Notes: generated by a model from the sequence alone, not told the origin. 64,000 nucleotides of DNA from Candidatus Obscuribacterales bacterium (GCA_021732025.1 JAKFVU010000034.1:62001-126000); one strand, 5' to 3'. Numbered from the stretch's first letter, positions 51,415 through 60,094 are shown. Translations and numbers: made by a program.

Positions 51415-52716
51415 TTAGGCGCTGGCCGTCTTAGCCTTATTTAGAGACTTTTTTAAGTCGTCAACTCTGTCGAGTTTCTCCCACGGCAAATTGAGATCTG
51501 GCCGACCGAAGTGGCCATAAGCAGCAACGTTGCGGTAGAAGCGACCATTGTTGAGCTTTGGTAGCTCAGTCAGTGCGAAAGTTTTGATGATCGCTGCTGG
51601 TCTAAGGTCGAAAGTTGTTTTCACCAGTTCAGTGATCTGGTGATCTGGCAAGCTACCGGTGCCAAAAGTGGTGACGTGCACGGATACTGGTCTTGCTACG
51701 CCAATGGCGTAGGCAATCTGCACTTCACAGCGCTCTGCTAGTCCGGCGGCAACAATGTTCTTGGCTACGTGACGAGCAGCGTAAGCAGCGGAACGATCTA
51801 CTTTTGTTGGATCTTTCCCTGAAAATGCACCACCACCATGTCTTGAATAACCGCCGTAAGTATCGACGATAATCTTGCGACCTGTCAGGCCAGCGTCACC
51901 GTGGGGGCCGCCCACGACAAAGCGACCTGAGGGATTGATCAAATATCTTGTTTGATCATCAGGCTTAATTGAAAGGTCCTGGAAGATTGGCATGATCACA
52001 TAGGCTTTCAAGTCTTGAGCGATACGCTCTTGCAGCTTGGCATTGTCTTCGATGCCATCAACTATAGGGTCGTGTTGCGTTGAAACTACAATCGAGTCGA
52101 CTCTCACAGGAGTGTTGCCGTTGTACTCGATAGTTACCTGGGTTTTGCCGTCAGGTCTCAAATATTCGAGGGTGCCATTTTTTCTAACTTCGGTCAGGCG
52201 TCTGGCAATGCGGTGGGCAACTGAAATGGGCATAGGCATCATTTCGGGGGTTTCATTGCAAGCAAAGCCGAACATCATTCCCTGGTCGCCAGCGCCGGTT
52301 TCGTCGCCCAAATCGGAACTCTGGCTCTCGCCGCTAGTGGTCGCTGGCCGGCTTTCGAGAGCACGGTCAACGCCTGAGGCGATGTCTGGAGATTGTTTGT
52401 TAAGCGCTGTCAAAATGGCGCAAGAAGCAGCGTCAAATCCGCCGCCCTTTTCGCCGCTGTAGCCAATTTCAGTAATTACTGAACGTACTAGCTCTTGAAA
52501 ATCTACATTGGCCTTGCTGGTTATTTCTCCGGTGACCAACACTAAACCAGTAGACACAGCACATTCTGCTGCCACCCTAGACTTAACGTCCTGGGAGAGC
52601 ATAGCGTCTAGAATTGCATCCGAAATTTGGTCGCAGACCTTGTCTGGGTGACCTTCAGTGACTGATTCTGAAGTGAATAAATAGTTGTTGGTCAACTGAA
52701 TAACTCCTTGAGCCAT
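51415..52716 (-). CDS. metK: S-adenosylmethionine synthetase
   Basis: MetK makes SAM from methionine and ATP. The 433-residue protein has [21 protein letters not shown] at the N-terminus (landmark TEGHPDK), [43 protein letters not shown] (landmark [13 protein letters not shown]) and [17 protein letters not shown], all diagnostic. It has a short N-terminal extension before the usual start and an Ala/Lys tail. It heads a minus-strand run metK, FHA-cyclase, nagZ, membrane protein. No SAM riboswitch is recognised in the 140-bp promoter region shared with the divergent sigma factor. Confidence 0.97.
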   Translation of the reverse strand: MAQGVIQLTNNYLFTSESVTEGHPDKVCDQISDAILDAMLSQDVKSRVAAECAVSTGLVLVTGEITSKANVDFQELVRSVITEIGYSGEKGGGFDAASCAILTALNKQSPDIASGVDRALESRPATTSGESQSSDLGDETGAGDQGMMFGFACNETPEMMPMPISVAHRIARRLTEVRKNGTLEYLRPDGKTQVTIEYNGNTPVRVDSIVVSTQHDPIVDGIEDNAKLQERIAQDLKAYVIMPIFQDLSIKPDDQTRYLINPSGRFVVGGPHGDAGLTGRKIIVDTYGGYSRHGGGAFSGKDPTKVDRSAAYAARHVAKNIVAAGLAERCEVQIAYAIGVARPVSVHVTTFGTGSLPDHQITELVKTTFDLRPAAIIKTFALTELPKLNNGRFYRNVAAYGHFGRPDLNLPWEKLDRVDDLKKSLNKAKTASA

Positions 52717-52856
52717 ACCAAACGCTTTGCTTTAAAAGCCGCAGCGAAGCCGCTTTCAGAAAGCTGAACCTGCTATGCTACCATTTTTTGATGATACTGA
52801 AATAGATCTATCAAGTGTTACCATATTAAGGAACTTATTATTGGACGGGACATTGG

Positions 52857-53492
52857 ATGCCAACCGCATATTCTCAGAAAAGTGACCGTGATTTAGTTTT
52901 AGCCTGTCAGAAGCGTGAGCCCCAAGCTTTTGAAGAGCTGGTAAAACGGCACCAACGCACAGTTTTTTCTTTGCTCTACCAATTGGCGCCCGATTGGGAA
53001 GATACCGCAGACCTGGCCCAAGAAGTCTTTATACGGGTCTGGCGCTCTATTAACAATTTAAGAAACCCGGCCTCCTTTCGCGGTTGGCTAACGCAAATTG
53101 TTACCAACCTTTTCTATGACGAATTGCGTAAGCGGCCGCGCCGTCTGCCAACAGTCTCCATGGACGATTCCCGTGGCGGTGAAGACGGTGAATCTGACGG
53201 GTCTACAAGAGATATCCCTGATACAGGCATCTTGCCTGACGAGAAAATTCTCAACAAAGAAGTCTCCGAAGTCATACGTCAAGCAATGTTGCGTTTGCCG
53301 GAACAGTTTCGTACAGCCATCGTCTTGAGAGAAGTGGAGGGTTTAAGCTACGACGAAATTGCAGTGATAACACAGACAGAGATGGGAACGGTGAAATCTA
53401 GGATTGCCCGGGCCCGGACTAAACTGCAAGAGTTGCTTAAACCATACATAGAACAGTCACAATCGGTAACTGAGGTCTCTAGTGATGGTTGA
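52857..53492 (+). CDS. ECF sigma factor (RpoE/SigW-like)
   Basis: A 211-residue ECF sigma factor. Region 2 is KREPQAFEELVKRHQRTVFSLLYQL and DLAQEVFIRVWRSINNLRNPASFRGWL (landmarks DLAQEVFIRVWR and FRGWL). A disordered acidic linker (about 105-135) follows. Region 4 is LPEQFRTAIVLREVEGLSYDEIA with the helix-turn-helix ending GTVKSRIARARTKL. It directs RNA polymerase to stress promoters when released by the anti-sigma factor. The anti-sigma gene overlaps its stop by 8 bp. The start ATG has GGACGGGA upstream, and it is divergent from metK. Confidence 0.94.
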   Translation: MPTAYSQKSDRDLVLACQKREPQAFEELVKRHQRTVFSLLYQLAPDWEDTADLAQEVFIRVWRSINNLRNPASFRGWLTQIVTNLFYDELRKRPRRLPTVSMDDSRGGEDGESDGSTRDIPDTGILPDEKILNKEVSEVIRQAMLRLPEQFRTAIVLREVEGLSYDEIAVITQTEMGTVKSRIARARTKLQELLKPYIEQSQSVTEVSSDG

Positions 53493-54393
53493 CTCTACTT
53501 GCGATAAATATAAGGATGAGCTCTCAGCATTGCTTGACAATCAGGTTGGCAGCAACTTGAAAAGCGAAATTGAGTCGCATCTTGAGGCCTGCACCGAGTG
53601 CACAGTCGAATTTGAGTCGCTCAAAGCTGTAAGTAAATTACTTGGCAAGGCCTTCGAGGCCGACGCCGAAATGCCTGATATCTGGTCTAAAATTGCCCTC
53701 GATATGCCGTCGGTTTGCGACGTTATTGTCGATGATCTTTCGGCCTATCTTGACGGTGAGCTTACTTCTCCTGCCCAAGAAGGGGTGAATCAGCACCTAA
53801 AAGATTGTGCTGATTGTTTAGCTAAATTCACTGCTTTGAATCAGACCAATCGCTTGTTAGCAAAAGGTTTAGAGCTGCCCTCCAGTCTTGAAGTAAATCT
53901 ATGGTCGTCAATTAAAGAGCGCCTTAGTGCTGACTGTGCCTTGATTGATAATGAGCTTTCAGCCTACTTAGACCAAGAAGTAGTGACTCTACGTCATAGA
54001 GAGATCACCAAGCACCTCACTGACTGTTCAAACTGTCAGGCCGAGTTTGGCAAGCTCACTAATGTAGGCGATATTATTCGCGATTCTTATAAGCCTAATA
54101 TTCCTGATGACTTCGACCTCTGGCCAAGTATCAAGAGCAAATTGCAGGTCGTGCCCTTCACTCCGAAAACGCAGGCTGCTACTAGCAGCAAAGTCAAAGG
54201 TGTGATTGATAGGCGGGTTTATGCGCTCGCAGCAGTAGCGGCTGTGTTCGTACTAGTTTTTGGATTGGGAGCTTTCTGGCTCAACAGTCCTGAGCAGTCA
54301 AATGTTCGGCAGGTTTCTGCTGAGGGTTATTTGATTGATTCATCGTTGTTGCAACCAGCAGATAAGGCTGAGGCGGTAGTTTATGAAGAGTAG
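53485..54393 (+). CDS. Membrane anti-sigma factor with three ZAS domains
   Basis: About 302 residues. The cytoplasmic part is three tandem zinc-binding anti-sigma (ZAS) units. In each, a Cys is followed 26 residues later by His-x3-Cys-x2-Cys. The sets are C6/H32/C36/C39, C78/H104/C108/C111 and C151/H177/C181/C184, a period of about 72-73. Each unit also has L-SA-L/Y-LD and a following W-S/P-[SK]-I. A single transmembrane helix lies near residues 243-265, and a short periplasmic tail ends the protein. Usual anti-sigma factors have one such domain. It starts 8 bp inside the sigma gene (ATG 53485 or GTG 53482) and overlaps the next gene by 11 bp. Confidence 0.92.
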   Translation: MVDSTCDKYKDELSALLDNQVGSNLKSEIESHLEACTECTVEFESLKAVSKLLGKAFEADAEMPDIWSKIALDMPSVCDVIVDDLSAYLDGELTSPAQEGVNQHLKDCADCLAKFTALNQTNRLLAKGLELPSSLEVNLWSSIKERLSADCALIDNELSAYLDQEVVTLRHREITKHLTDCSNCQAEFGKLTNVGDIIRDSYKPNIPDDFDLWPSIKSKLQVVPFTPKTQAATSSKVKGVIDRRVYALAAVAAVFVLVFGLGAFWLNSPEQSNVRQVSAEGYLIDSSLLQPADKAEAVVYEE

Positions 54394-54934
54394 TTCGCAT
54401 GGGGTTAAGAGTGCTGCTAATGGGCTGATGTCGGCTGCTCTTTCGCTAGCAGCTGGCTGTGCTTTAGAAGTATCCTTTCCTCCCGAGAGCATGGCCCAAG
54501 AAGCACAGGCAACGTCTTGCAATGTTGATTGGACTAAGCTCAATCTTTCACCTCAACAAAGTGCACAGATTCAAACACTAGAGCAGCAGTGGTACAAAGA
54601 TTTCAACGAACTCAGCCCGCAAATTCGCGATGAGCAATCGAAATTACAGAAATTACTATCTGACCATAATGCCGATCCAATTCAAGTAATGGCTTTGCAG
54701 CAATCAATTGCTAGAAGAAGAGAGCAGTTGAGTAATGCGGCGATGCAGAACTATTTGAATAAGCGCAAAGTGCTTGATGAAAAACAGCAGAAACAGTTGG
54801 AAGATATGATGCGCGTGCTGATTAGTAATCGCAAAGCGCAGATGTATCCCGGTTCACAGACTGAAGTCATGCCCGACAAAATTCAGAACTTGATGAGAAA
54901 AGTGCGCGAGATCTTGCCAATGGAATCTAAATAG
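54383..54934 (+). CDS. Spy/CpxP-like periplasmic protein with LTxxQ motifs
   Basis: A 183-residue secreted protein. Its signal region (about 1-39) has hydrophobic GLMSAALSLAAGCALEV, so lipidation at the Cys of AAGC is possible. The mature part is helical with two LTxxQ-like motifs: LSPQQSAQIQTLEQQW (about 52) and LDEKQQKQLEDMM (about 133). This is the pattern of Spy, CpxP and ZraP, periplasmic chaperones or sensors of envelope and metal stress. GAGGCGG precedes its ATG, which overlaps the anti-sigma gene end by 11 bp. It is most likely the effector or feedback component of the sigma/anti-sigma module. Confidence 0.82.
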   Translation: MKSSSHGVKSAANGLMSAALSLAAGCALEVSFPPESMAQEAQATSCNVDWTKLNLSPQQSAQIQTLEQQWYKDFNELSPQIRDEQSKLQKLLSDHNADPIQVMALQQSIARRREQLSNAAMQNYLNKRKVLDEKQQKQLEDMMRVLISNRKAQMYPGSQTEVMPDKIQNLMRKVREILPMESK

Positions 54935-54985
54935 GTCTCTAAATAGGTCTCTAAACAGGTCTCTAAATAGGCCTCTAAATAGAAT
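54926..54985. repeat. 12-bp tandem repeat after the Spy-like gene
   Basis: Five tandem units of TCTAAATAGGTC (54926-54937, 54938-54949, 54950-54961, 54962-54973 and a partial one to 54985) begin inside the stop codon context of the Spy-like gene. Each carries TAA and TAG. The array ends just before the terminator hairpin. Confidence 0.85.
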
Positions 54986-54989
54986 TAGA

Positions 54990-55019
54990 AAAATGGTTTC
55001 CCTGGAAACCATTTTTTTT
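54990..55019 (+). terminator. Strong terminator closing the sigma operon
   Basis: An 11-bp perfect stem (54990-55000 with 55005-55015, ATGGTTTC core) has a 4-nt loop and is followed by eight T. It ends the sigma/anti-sigma/Spy-like transcript. Confidence 0.93.
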
Positions 55020-55020
55020 G

Positions 55021-55583
55021 CGTTGAAACACATATATAGAATCTCGTTGTTTTGCCAAACCTCTTGCCTTGTTGGTTTTCTCATTAACCAAATCGAGGTT
55101 TTGTTGTCAGCACCACCTCCTAGTGTGCTCCATCATGAGTGGCAGTTCATCAGCTTTTTGACCAGTTTTTCTCTAGTGGCTGTTTCTATATCTGATCGAT
55201 TTGCGATCGATGTTTCTTCGTTTTAAATATGAAGATCTTTTGGACATTGCAGCTAATTTTGGCGAACGAATATATTTCAATGGCGTATGCTAAATGCCTA
55301 TTTTAGGCCTTGCTGGCGATAGAGATCAATTACATAGTTGGCGATGCAACACCATCAGTGGTGCCTATTATTAAAACTGATCTGACCCTTTGATCACCAT
55401 GCAACTAATCTCGTATAATGATTCACTGTTAATAGGACGTGCCGCTGTTACAGCTGGGTATCCGCTCCTCTACAAGATATATCCGCTCTCAACTCCTGCG
55501 TTAGCAAGGGAAGTGTTGAGCGCCTCTTTGACCTGGATATTTCCAAGCACCATTAAGATCGAAAAGAACAAGGGAAGAACTGA
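55021..55583 (+). other. Long intergenic region
   Basis: About 560 bp with no convincing gene; the short frames here (one of 97 codons from 55390) overlap the next gene and look random. It contains a small hairpin CACCA-TCAG-TGGTG near 55352-55365 and a GATCGAT-containing inverted repeat near 55194-55212. A promoter-like element lies at 55390-55419. I see no tRNA or recognised riboswitch. Confidence 0.5.
55390..55419 (+). promoter_or_regulatory. Promoter candidate for the 55584 gene
   Basis: TTGATC (55390-55395), an 18-bp spacer and a perfect TATAAT (55414-55419) form a sigma-70-type promoter. The start site would be near 55427, giving a leader of about 155 nt before the next gene. Confidence 0.5.
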
Positions 55584-56123
55584 ATGTCCACATGTATTGC
55601 TCCGGCCCTCCCACCCAAAACTGAATATCTGGCTCCTGCCAACGTTTTACCTTTTACTTTTAGCGCCCGCACCATCGCTCTAGCGAGCGAACCAGCTGTT
55701 GATGAGCTTAAGTACAGAAAATTGATTGATTTGGCTGTGCGTTACGGCGCTCGCCTGTTGGCCTTGAAGAAACGCGATATCTCAGCCCGCTATGAAAAGT
55801 GGTGCCAAATTAGTGAAGCCCAACCAGGTGCCATCAACCGTGGCCTAGAGACTGAGTCTTACTGGCGTAATAAGAACCTATATGTGCGCCGCATTTCGCG
55901 CAAATCAGAAACAACAGCGGCATTTTTGCCCGAGTTAACTGAGATTGCTTGTCTCTTTTCTGGTGGCTCAAGTTTGCTTATCACTATCAATGAAAGCGAA
56001 CACACTGCCCGCTTTGATGTGATCGAGAATCGCGGTAAGACTGGTTATTGTCTGGATGGTCTTGATTATGACCTGGCTCTCAGTCAAGTGTTTAGTCTAC
56101 TGAAAGAAATTGAAGGAGTTTAG
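55584..56123 (+). CDS. Hypothetical protein (179 aa)
   Basis: A soluble protein with a Pro-rich N-terminus (APALPPKTEYLAPANVLPF), a helical middle with many basic residues (YGARLLALKKRDISARYEKW) and a C-terminal alpha/beta part (IACLFSGGSSLLITINESEHTARFDVIEN). It ends YDLALSQVFSLLKEIEGV. No family is recognised. The ATG has AAGGGAAG upstream. It has its own promoter candidate and is followed by two terminator hairpins, so it is monocistronic. Confidence 0.65.
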   Translation: MSTCIAPALPPKTEYLAPANVLPFTFSARTIALASEPAVDELKYRKLIDLAVRYGARLLALKKRDISARYEKWCQISEAQPGAINRGLETESYWRNKNLYVRRISRKSETTAAFLPELTEIACLFSGGSSLLITINESEHTARFDVIENRGKTGYCLDGLDYDLALSQVFSLLKEIEGV

Positions 56124-56146
56124 ACAAGAGCTACGCCTTGTCTAAA
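56121..56146 (+). terminator. Hairpin at the stop of the 55584 gene
   Basis: A 9-bp stem TTAGACAAG/CTTGTCTAA with an 8-nt loop overlaps the stop codon. No T-run follows, so alone it would be a weak terminator; it may stabilise the mRNA end. Confidence 0.45.
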
Positions 56147-56164
56147 TACTCTTGAACAAAGTGT

Positions 56165-56190
56165 GACCGCCGGCCATTGAGCCGGCGGTC
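56165..56190. terminator. GC-rich bidirectional terminator
   Basis: A perfect 10-bp stem GACCGCCGGC/GCCGGCGGTC with a 6-nt loop lies between two convergent genes. A/T-rich AAAGT/ACTTT arms extend it with a small internal loop. It can serve both the 55584 gene and the secreted coiled-coil gene that ends at 56218. Confidence 0.75.
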
Positions 56191-56217
56191 TTACTTTAAA
56201 CACTTTATAAATTGACT

Positions 56218-56766
56218 CTACTTTTGGTTGTCTTTCAAATTCGCTTGCAGTTCGCGCACGGTTTTGTCGAGGTCGGCCAAGTCTTTCAAACATTCTTTTA
56301 AATCTTTGTCGCTTAGTATGGCTATCGGCTTCTTGCCTTTTTGTCTATCCACTTGGCGATCATGTTCTACTTTCTTCAATGCGGCGCGTACGTTATCGAT
56401 ATCTTTTAGGCTTTTGCCGAGGGAGAGACCGACTTTTTTCTCAACGGCTGCGCTGCGTGCAAGGGTGACGTCAAAACGTTTCTCAAGGGCAGCAAACTGC
56501 TTACGGTCGATATTTTTTGCCGTCTTACCTTCTAGTTTGTCGAGTTCGCCATTGAGCTTGTCTAATTCAGCGGCGATGGTCTCAAGTTCAGCGCTGCTTG
56601 CCTTTACTTGAGCGGAAATTTTTTGTAGTTGACCAACCGGGTCAACCACCGATGGGTCAATCGGTGTGGATGTTTTGACTGCCTGTGCTATGGCACAACT
56701 TGAGCCAGAGACTAAATTGGTGAGGCCGAGGCCTAGCAGGGTTACAAGAATCACAATCTTTTTCAT
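56218..56766 (-). CDS. Secreted coiled-coil protein
   Basis: About 182 residues from the ATG at 56766 (MKKIVILVTLLGLG); the frame is open 17 codons further upstream, but the signal peptide fits this start. The signal ends near SCAIAQA. The mature protein is mainly coiled coil (about 45-170): LQKISAQVKASSAELETIAAELDKLNGELDKLEG (landmarks AELDKLNGELDKLEG) and DLDKTVRELQANLK. It is rich in Lys and Asp. No family is recognised; it would be periplasmic and could be a scaffold. The ribosome site is weak. Confidence 0.68.
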   Translation of the reverse strand: MKKIVILVTLLGLGLTNLVSGSSCAIAQAVKTSTPIDPSVVDPVGQLQKISAQVKASSAELETIAAELDKLNGELDKLEGKTAKNIDRKQFAALEKRFDVTLARSAAVEKKVGLSLGKSLKDIDNVRAALKKVEHDRQVDRQKGKKPIAILSDKDLKECLKDLADLDKTVRELQANLKDNQK

Positions 56767-56858
56767 ATTTGAATAATAGTGCTTCAAGCTCCTACACGGA
56801 AGCTGGACGACGACCATGAATGTAATATTATGAGCCCTAGTAACATTTGAGGTGGCAG

Positions 56859-58634
56859 ATGATCAAGGAGAAATTGGCCGAGCTTGTGCAGCAGGCTTTT
56901 TCCGCAGCTCGCCTCGATGGCGCCATGGGGCCAGTCAAATCGTCAGCCGATTGTGCAGTCGCGATAGTTATTGATAAGCCAAAGTCTGCCGAACACGGAG
57001 ATTTTGCCTGCGGAGTGGCCCTTAAGCTTGCTTCTCAAGTTAAGAGCGCCCCTTTGCGCATTGCTGAAACTTTGGCCCAGTACATTGCAAAGAGTGAGGC
57101 TTATGCCACTTACTTAGAAAAGGTTGAAGTAGCAGCACCGGGCTTTATCAATTTTACTCTTGGCACGGCTTGGCTCACTGAAACTATTAGTGCAGTTCAT
57201 AGACTGGGCCCTGACTATGGCCGCTCAGCAGACACTGGTAAGAAAGTATTGGTCGAATATGTATCGGCTAATCCAACGGGCGAGCTGCACATTGGCCACG
57301 GACGCAACGCTGTGTTTGGCAGCTGCTTAGCCAATCTGATGAAGTTTGGTGGCTATAGAGTTGACCAAGAATTTTATATCAATGACTACGGCGAACAAAT
57401 TTTACAGTTAGGTAGATGCGCCTGGGCTCTCTATCAACGCTTGCTTGGTCTGACCGTTGACTATCCAACTGAGGGATATCCTGAAGAATTTCTGCGTGAC
57501 TTTGTCCAAGCTGTAGTAGATAGTGTTGGCGATAAGTATTTAAAAGTCAGCGACGAAGATGGTTCTAGTGTTATTGGTGATTTGGTCAAAGACCTCATTA
57601 TCGAAAACCAGCGCGAGCTTTTAAAGAGCCTTGGAATTGAATTTGACTTGTGGTATTCAGAGCGCAGTTTGCACAGTGGTGGCAATGTTGTTGATGTCCT
57701 CAAAGAATTCGACAAACACGGCTTTACTTATGAAAAAGATGGTGCCTATTGGCTCAAAGCGCAAGAACTTGGTGACGAGCGCGATCGCGTTTTGCGTAAA
57801 TCGAGTGGTGCCACTACTTACTTAGCTAACGATGCTGCCTACCACCTAACAAAGTATGGTCGCAATTATGATCTCATGATCAATATTTGGGGCGCTGATC
57901 ACCACGGTCAAGTACCTGGGCTTAAAGGGGCAGTGCGAGCACTGGGCCAAGATCCAAGCAAGCTAGAAGTGATCTTGACGCAAATGGTAAATCTTAGTCG
58001 CGACGGTCAAATTGTCAAAATGTCCAAGCGCGCTGGCACTGTGATTATGCTCAGCGAAGTGGTCGACGAAGTTGGCGCCGACGCTACTCGCTATTATCTA
58101 GCTGAATCGAGCCCGCAAAATACGATTAATTTTGACCTTGATTTGGCAAAGAAAACTGGTCGGGAAAATCCAGCCTTTTATATTCAATATGCTCACGCAC
58201 GCTGTTGTGCCATTTTGCGCAAAGCTTTGGAACCATCTACTAATAGTGAAAGCGGTCAAGTTGAACAGCCGCCAATTTCTGCCGAGCAGTGGCAAGCATT
58301 CTTGCAAGAATACAAAGAAGACAAGCAAGGAAAAGTTTTCAACGATTTATTTGACCCTGATGCGGTTATTGCCGGTCATCAGAAAGCTTTAATTGCCCGT
58401 CTAGAAACTTTCCCTAGCGAAATCGAAGAGGCTGTTGTTGCCCGCAATCCTGGCCGTATTGCCCGTTTTGCCTATGACCTTGCCAATGATTTGCAAAAAT
58501 TCTATGAAGTTTCACGGGTGATAACAGATCAATTATCAGTCTCGAAAGCAAGACTAGGACTAATTTTTGCAACTAAGCAGGTATTAGCTAACGCACTGGG
58601 CATAATAGGCGTGTCAGCTCCAGAGCGGATGTAG
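56859..58634 (+). CDS. argS: Arginyl-tRNA synthetase
   Basis: The class I enzyme charges tRNA-Arg. About 591 residues from ATG 56859 (GAGGTGG upstream; the frame opens 4 codons earlier with TTG). It has an N-terminal Add-1 domain, then SANPTGELHIGHGRNAVFG with the HIGH motif (about residue 145), WGADHHGQVPGLK in the catalytic core, IVKMSKRAGT as KMSKS-like motif, and a DALR anticodon-binding C-terminal domain (YIQYAHARCCAILR through the end). Length and domains are normal. It is monocistronic, 120 bp before the WYL gene. Confidence 0.97.
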   Translation: MIKEKLAELVQQAFSAARLDGAMGPVKSSADCAVAIVIDKPKSAEHGDFACGVALKLASQVKSAPLRIAETLAQYIAKSEAYATYLEKVEVAAPGFINFTLGTAWLTETISAVHRLGPDYGRSADTGKKVLVEYVSANPTGELHIGHGRNAVFGSCLANLMKFGGYRVDQEFYINDYGEQILQLGRCAWALYQRLLGLTVDYPTEGYPEEFLRDFVQAVVDSVGDKYLKVSDEDGSSVIGDLVKDLIIENQRELLKSLGIEFDLWYSERSLHSGGNVVDVLKEFDKHGFTYEKDGAYWLKAQELGDERDRVLRKSSGATTYLANDAAYHLTKYGRNYDLMINIWGADHHGQVPGLKGAVRALGQDPSKLEVILTQMVNLSRDGQIVKMSKRAGTVIMLSEVVDEVGADATRYYLAESSPQNTINFDLDLAKKTGRENPAFYIQYAHARCCAILRKALEPSTNSESGQVEQPPISAEQWQAFLQEYKEDKQGKVFNDLFDPDAVIAGHQKALIARLETFPSEIEEAVVARNPGRIARFAYDLANDLQKFYEVSRVITDQLSVSKARLGLIFATKQVLANALGIIGVSAPERM

Positions 58635-58758
58635 GTTTATCGGTCCAAAATGGTTTCTTGGCCAGATAATTTTCATCAGGACTTCACGGTCTTGGCATCC
58701 GGTGCTAGGCTAGAGCTATGGCTCTCGCATCTATTAGTTTCATCCAAAAGGCGATTAA

Positions 58759-59574
58759 ATGCACGACAGGGCAGAGAACAATAACCGCGATAGCGGCAGG
58801 GACGAGCTTTCCGAGAAGTTCACCCTAGAATTCACCAAAGAAGAAGGCATGCTCCTTCTCACTAGTGCCAGACTGCTCGATAAACTTGTGGCTGGAGTTA
58901 CCATCCACGCCCAGGAACGGGATGAGTTAATCAAAGAGATTATCGAAAAATTGGCTGGGGCGGTTTCCCCTGAAGTCTCGAAGGTTTCTAGCGAACTAGC
59001 AGAAGCAATTGTTGATTCTGTTATGGGGGCCGATGAGCTCGAAGACGACTACTCTTACGTTTCGGATGCATTGGGCTTCAATTTGGTTGAAGGTGACTCT
59101 TTTCTCGATACTTACTCAGAAGAAGAGCTTCAGTCATTGCGCCGGTCAATTGCTGAGGACGCAGAACGAGACTTGAATCTTGACGATTTTGCCTTTGAGC
59201 GTTCGGCCGGACAGCTCAATCTCTTTGAACCAGAATCAAGCTTAGATGCGGCCCAGTACGCTCAGATTGACTTTCCTATGTATGCCACAGACAAGACCTT
59301 GCCTGTGCTCGAAAACGCCATGATTAACCACCAAAGTGTCAAAGTGCAGTACTACAGCTTTGCTCGAGAGTCGGTTGATACCATTACCCTCAACCCACTG
59401 GTGATTATCAAAGACCAAGCTAATTGGCGTATGGTGGCCTACTGCCATGAGTTAAGTGAGCTGCTGCTCTTCAGGGTCGATCGCATCAAAGAAATAGTTG
59501 AGACAGCTGAAACTTTTGAAGCACCAAAAGATGTCAGTCAAATAAGTTATAAGCGTCTTCCTGTTTACTCGTAG
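58759..59574 (+). CDS. WYL-domain protein without HTH
   Basis: A 271-residue protein. The C-terminal 85 residues are a WYL domain: LENAMINHQSVKVQYYSF, TITLNPLVIIKDQANWRMVAYCHE (landmarks NPLVIIKDQANWRMVAY) and LLLFRVDRIKEI. WYL domains bind nucleotides or nucleic acids and usually follow an HTH in transcription factors. Here the N-terminal 170 residues are helical and acidic (ADELEDDYSYVSDALGF) and show no helix-turn-helix. Role unknown; it may be a ligand-sensing cofactor. It sits between argS and rpiB on the same strand, with about 44 bp to rpiB. Confidence 0.8.
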   Translation: MHDRAENNNRDSGRDELSEKFTLEFTKEEGMLLLTSARLLDKLVAGVTIHAQERDELIKEIIEKLAGAVSPEVSKVSSELAEAIVDSVMGADELEDDYSYVSDALGFNLVEGDSFLDTYSEEELQSLRRSIAEDAERDLNLDDFAFERSAGQLNLFEPESSLDAAQYAQIDFPMYATDKTLPVLENAMINHQSVKVQYYSFARESVDTITLNPLVIIKDQANWRMVAYCHELSELLLFRVDRIKEIVETAETFEAPKDVSQISYKRLPVYS

Positions 59575-59617
59575 AATTGCTTGTAAGATTTACTAGCAGT
59601 TCTAAATTAGGATCGGG

Positions 59618-60094
59618 ATGACTAATCAAAATAATTCACGAGCAATCGCTCTCGGTAGTGACCATGCTGGCTTTGAACTGAAGCAATCGATAAAAGACCT
59701 GCTTATCGGTCAAGGTTTAAGCGTGGAAGACTTTGGCACTTTCTCGCTTGATTCTTGTGACTACCCTGACTATGGCAGAAAGGTTGCTGAGGCTGTTTCC
59801 AGTGGTGCTTTCAAGAAAGGTATTTTGGTTTGTGGCTCAGGAGTTGGCATTTCAATTGTTGCCAATAAAGTACGCAATATTAGAGCGGCCCTAGTTGGCG
59901 AAGTAGAAGCTGCTGTGCTGTCCCGCCAGCACAATGATGCCAACGTTCTCTGTCTAGCTGGGCGCACGACATCAGCTGCCCTCGCAGCAGATATTATCGC
60001 CGCTTGGTTGTCCACCGAATTTGAGGGTGGTCGCCACCAAAAACGTATTGACAAAATTGAACATTCACGTGCTGGTGAAGATCATCAATTTTAG
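59618..60094 (+). CDS. rpiB: Ribose-5-phosphate isomerase B
   Basis: RpiB interconverts ribose-5-phosphate and ribulose-5-phosphate. The 158-residue protein has AIALGSDHAGFELK, the catalytic Cys in ILVCGSGVGISIVANK, and SRQHNDANVLCLAGR, all typical of RpiB/LacAB. Length is normal. AGGATCGGG stands just before the ATG. With rpe at 14165 it supplies the reversible pentose phosphate steps. Its 3' end overlaps the next convergent gene by 4 bp. Confidence 0.96.
   Translation: MTNQNNSRAIALGSDHAGFELKQSIKDLLIGQGLSVEDFGTFSLDSCDYPDYGRKVAEAVSSGAFKKGILVCGSGVGISIVANKVRNIRAALVGEVEAAVLSRQHNDANVLCLAGRTTSAALAADIIAAWLSTEFEGGRHQKRIDKIEHSRAGEDHQF

Noticed and set aside
52831-52837. GGAACTT, a possible ECF-type -35 box before the sigma gene
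   Set aside because: The matching -10 would fall on the start codon and does not fit TCTRA, so autoregulation through this site is not supported.
52717-52856. Hairpin-forming GC-rich stretch before metK as a SAM riboswitch
   Set aside because: Only short stems with mismatches are seen, and no SAM-I/II/III/IV conserved core is recognised.
54854-55084. Minus-strand frame with LFRD repeats
   Set aside because: It is the reverse reading of the 12-bp tandem repeat and terminator, not a gene.
55390-55683. 97-codon frame before the 55584 gene
   Set aside because: It overlaps the better-supported 55584 gene by 100 bp in another frame, starts within the promoter candidate, and has no domain character.
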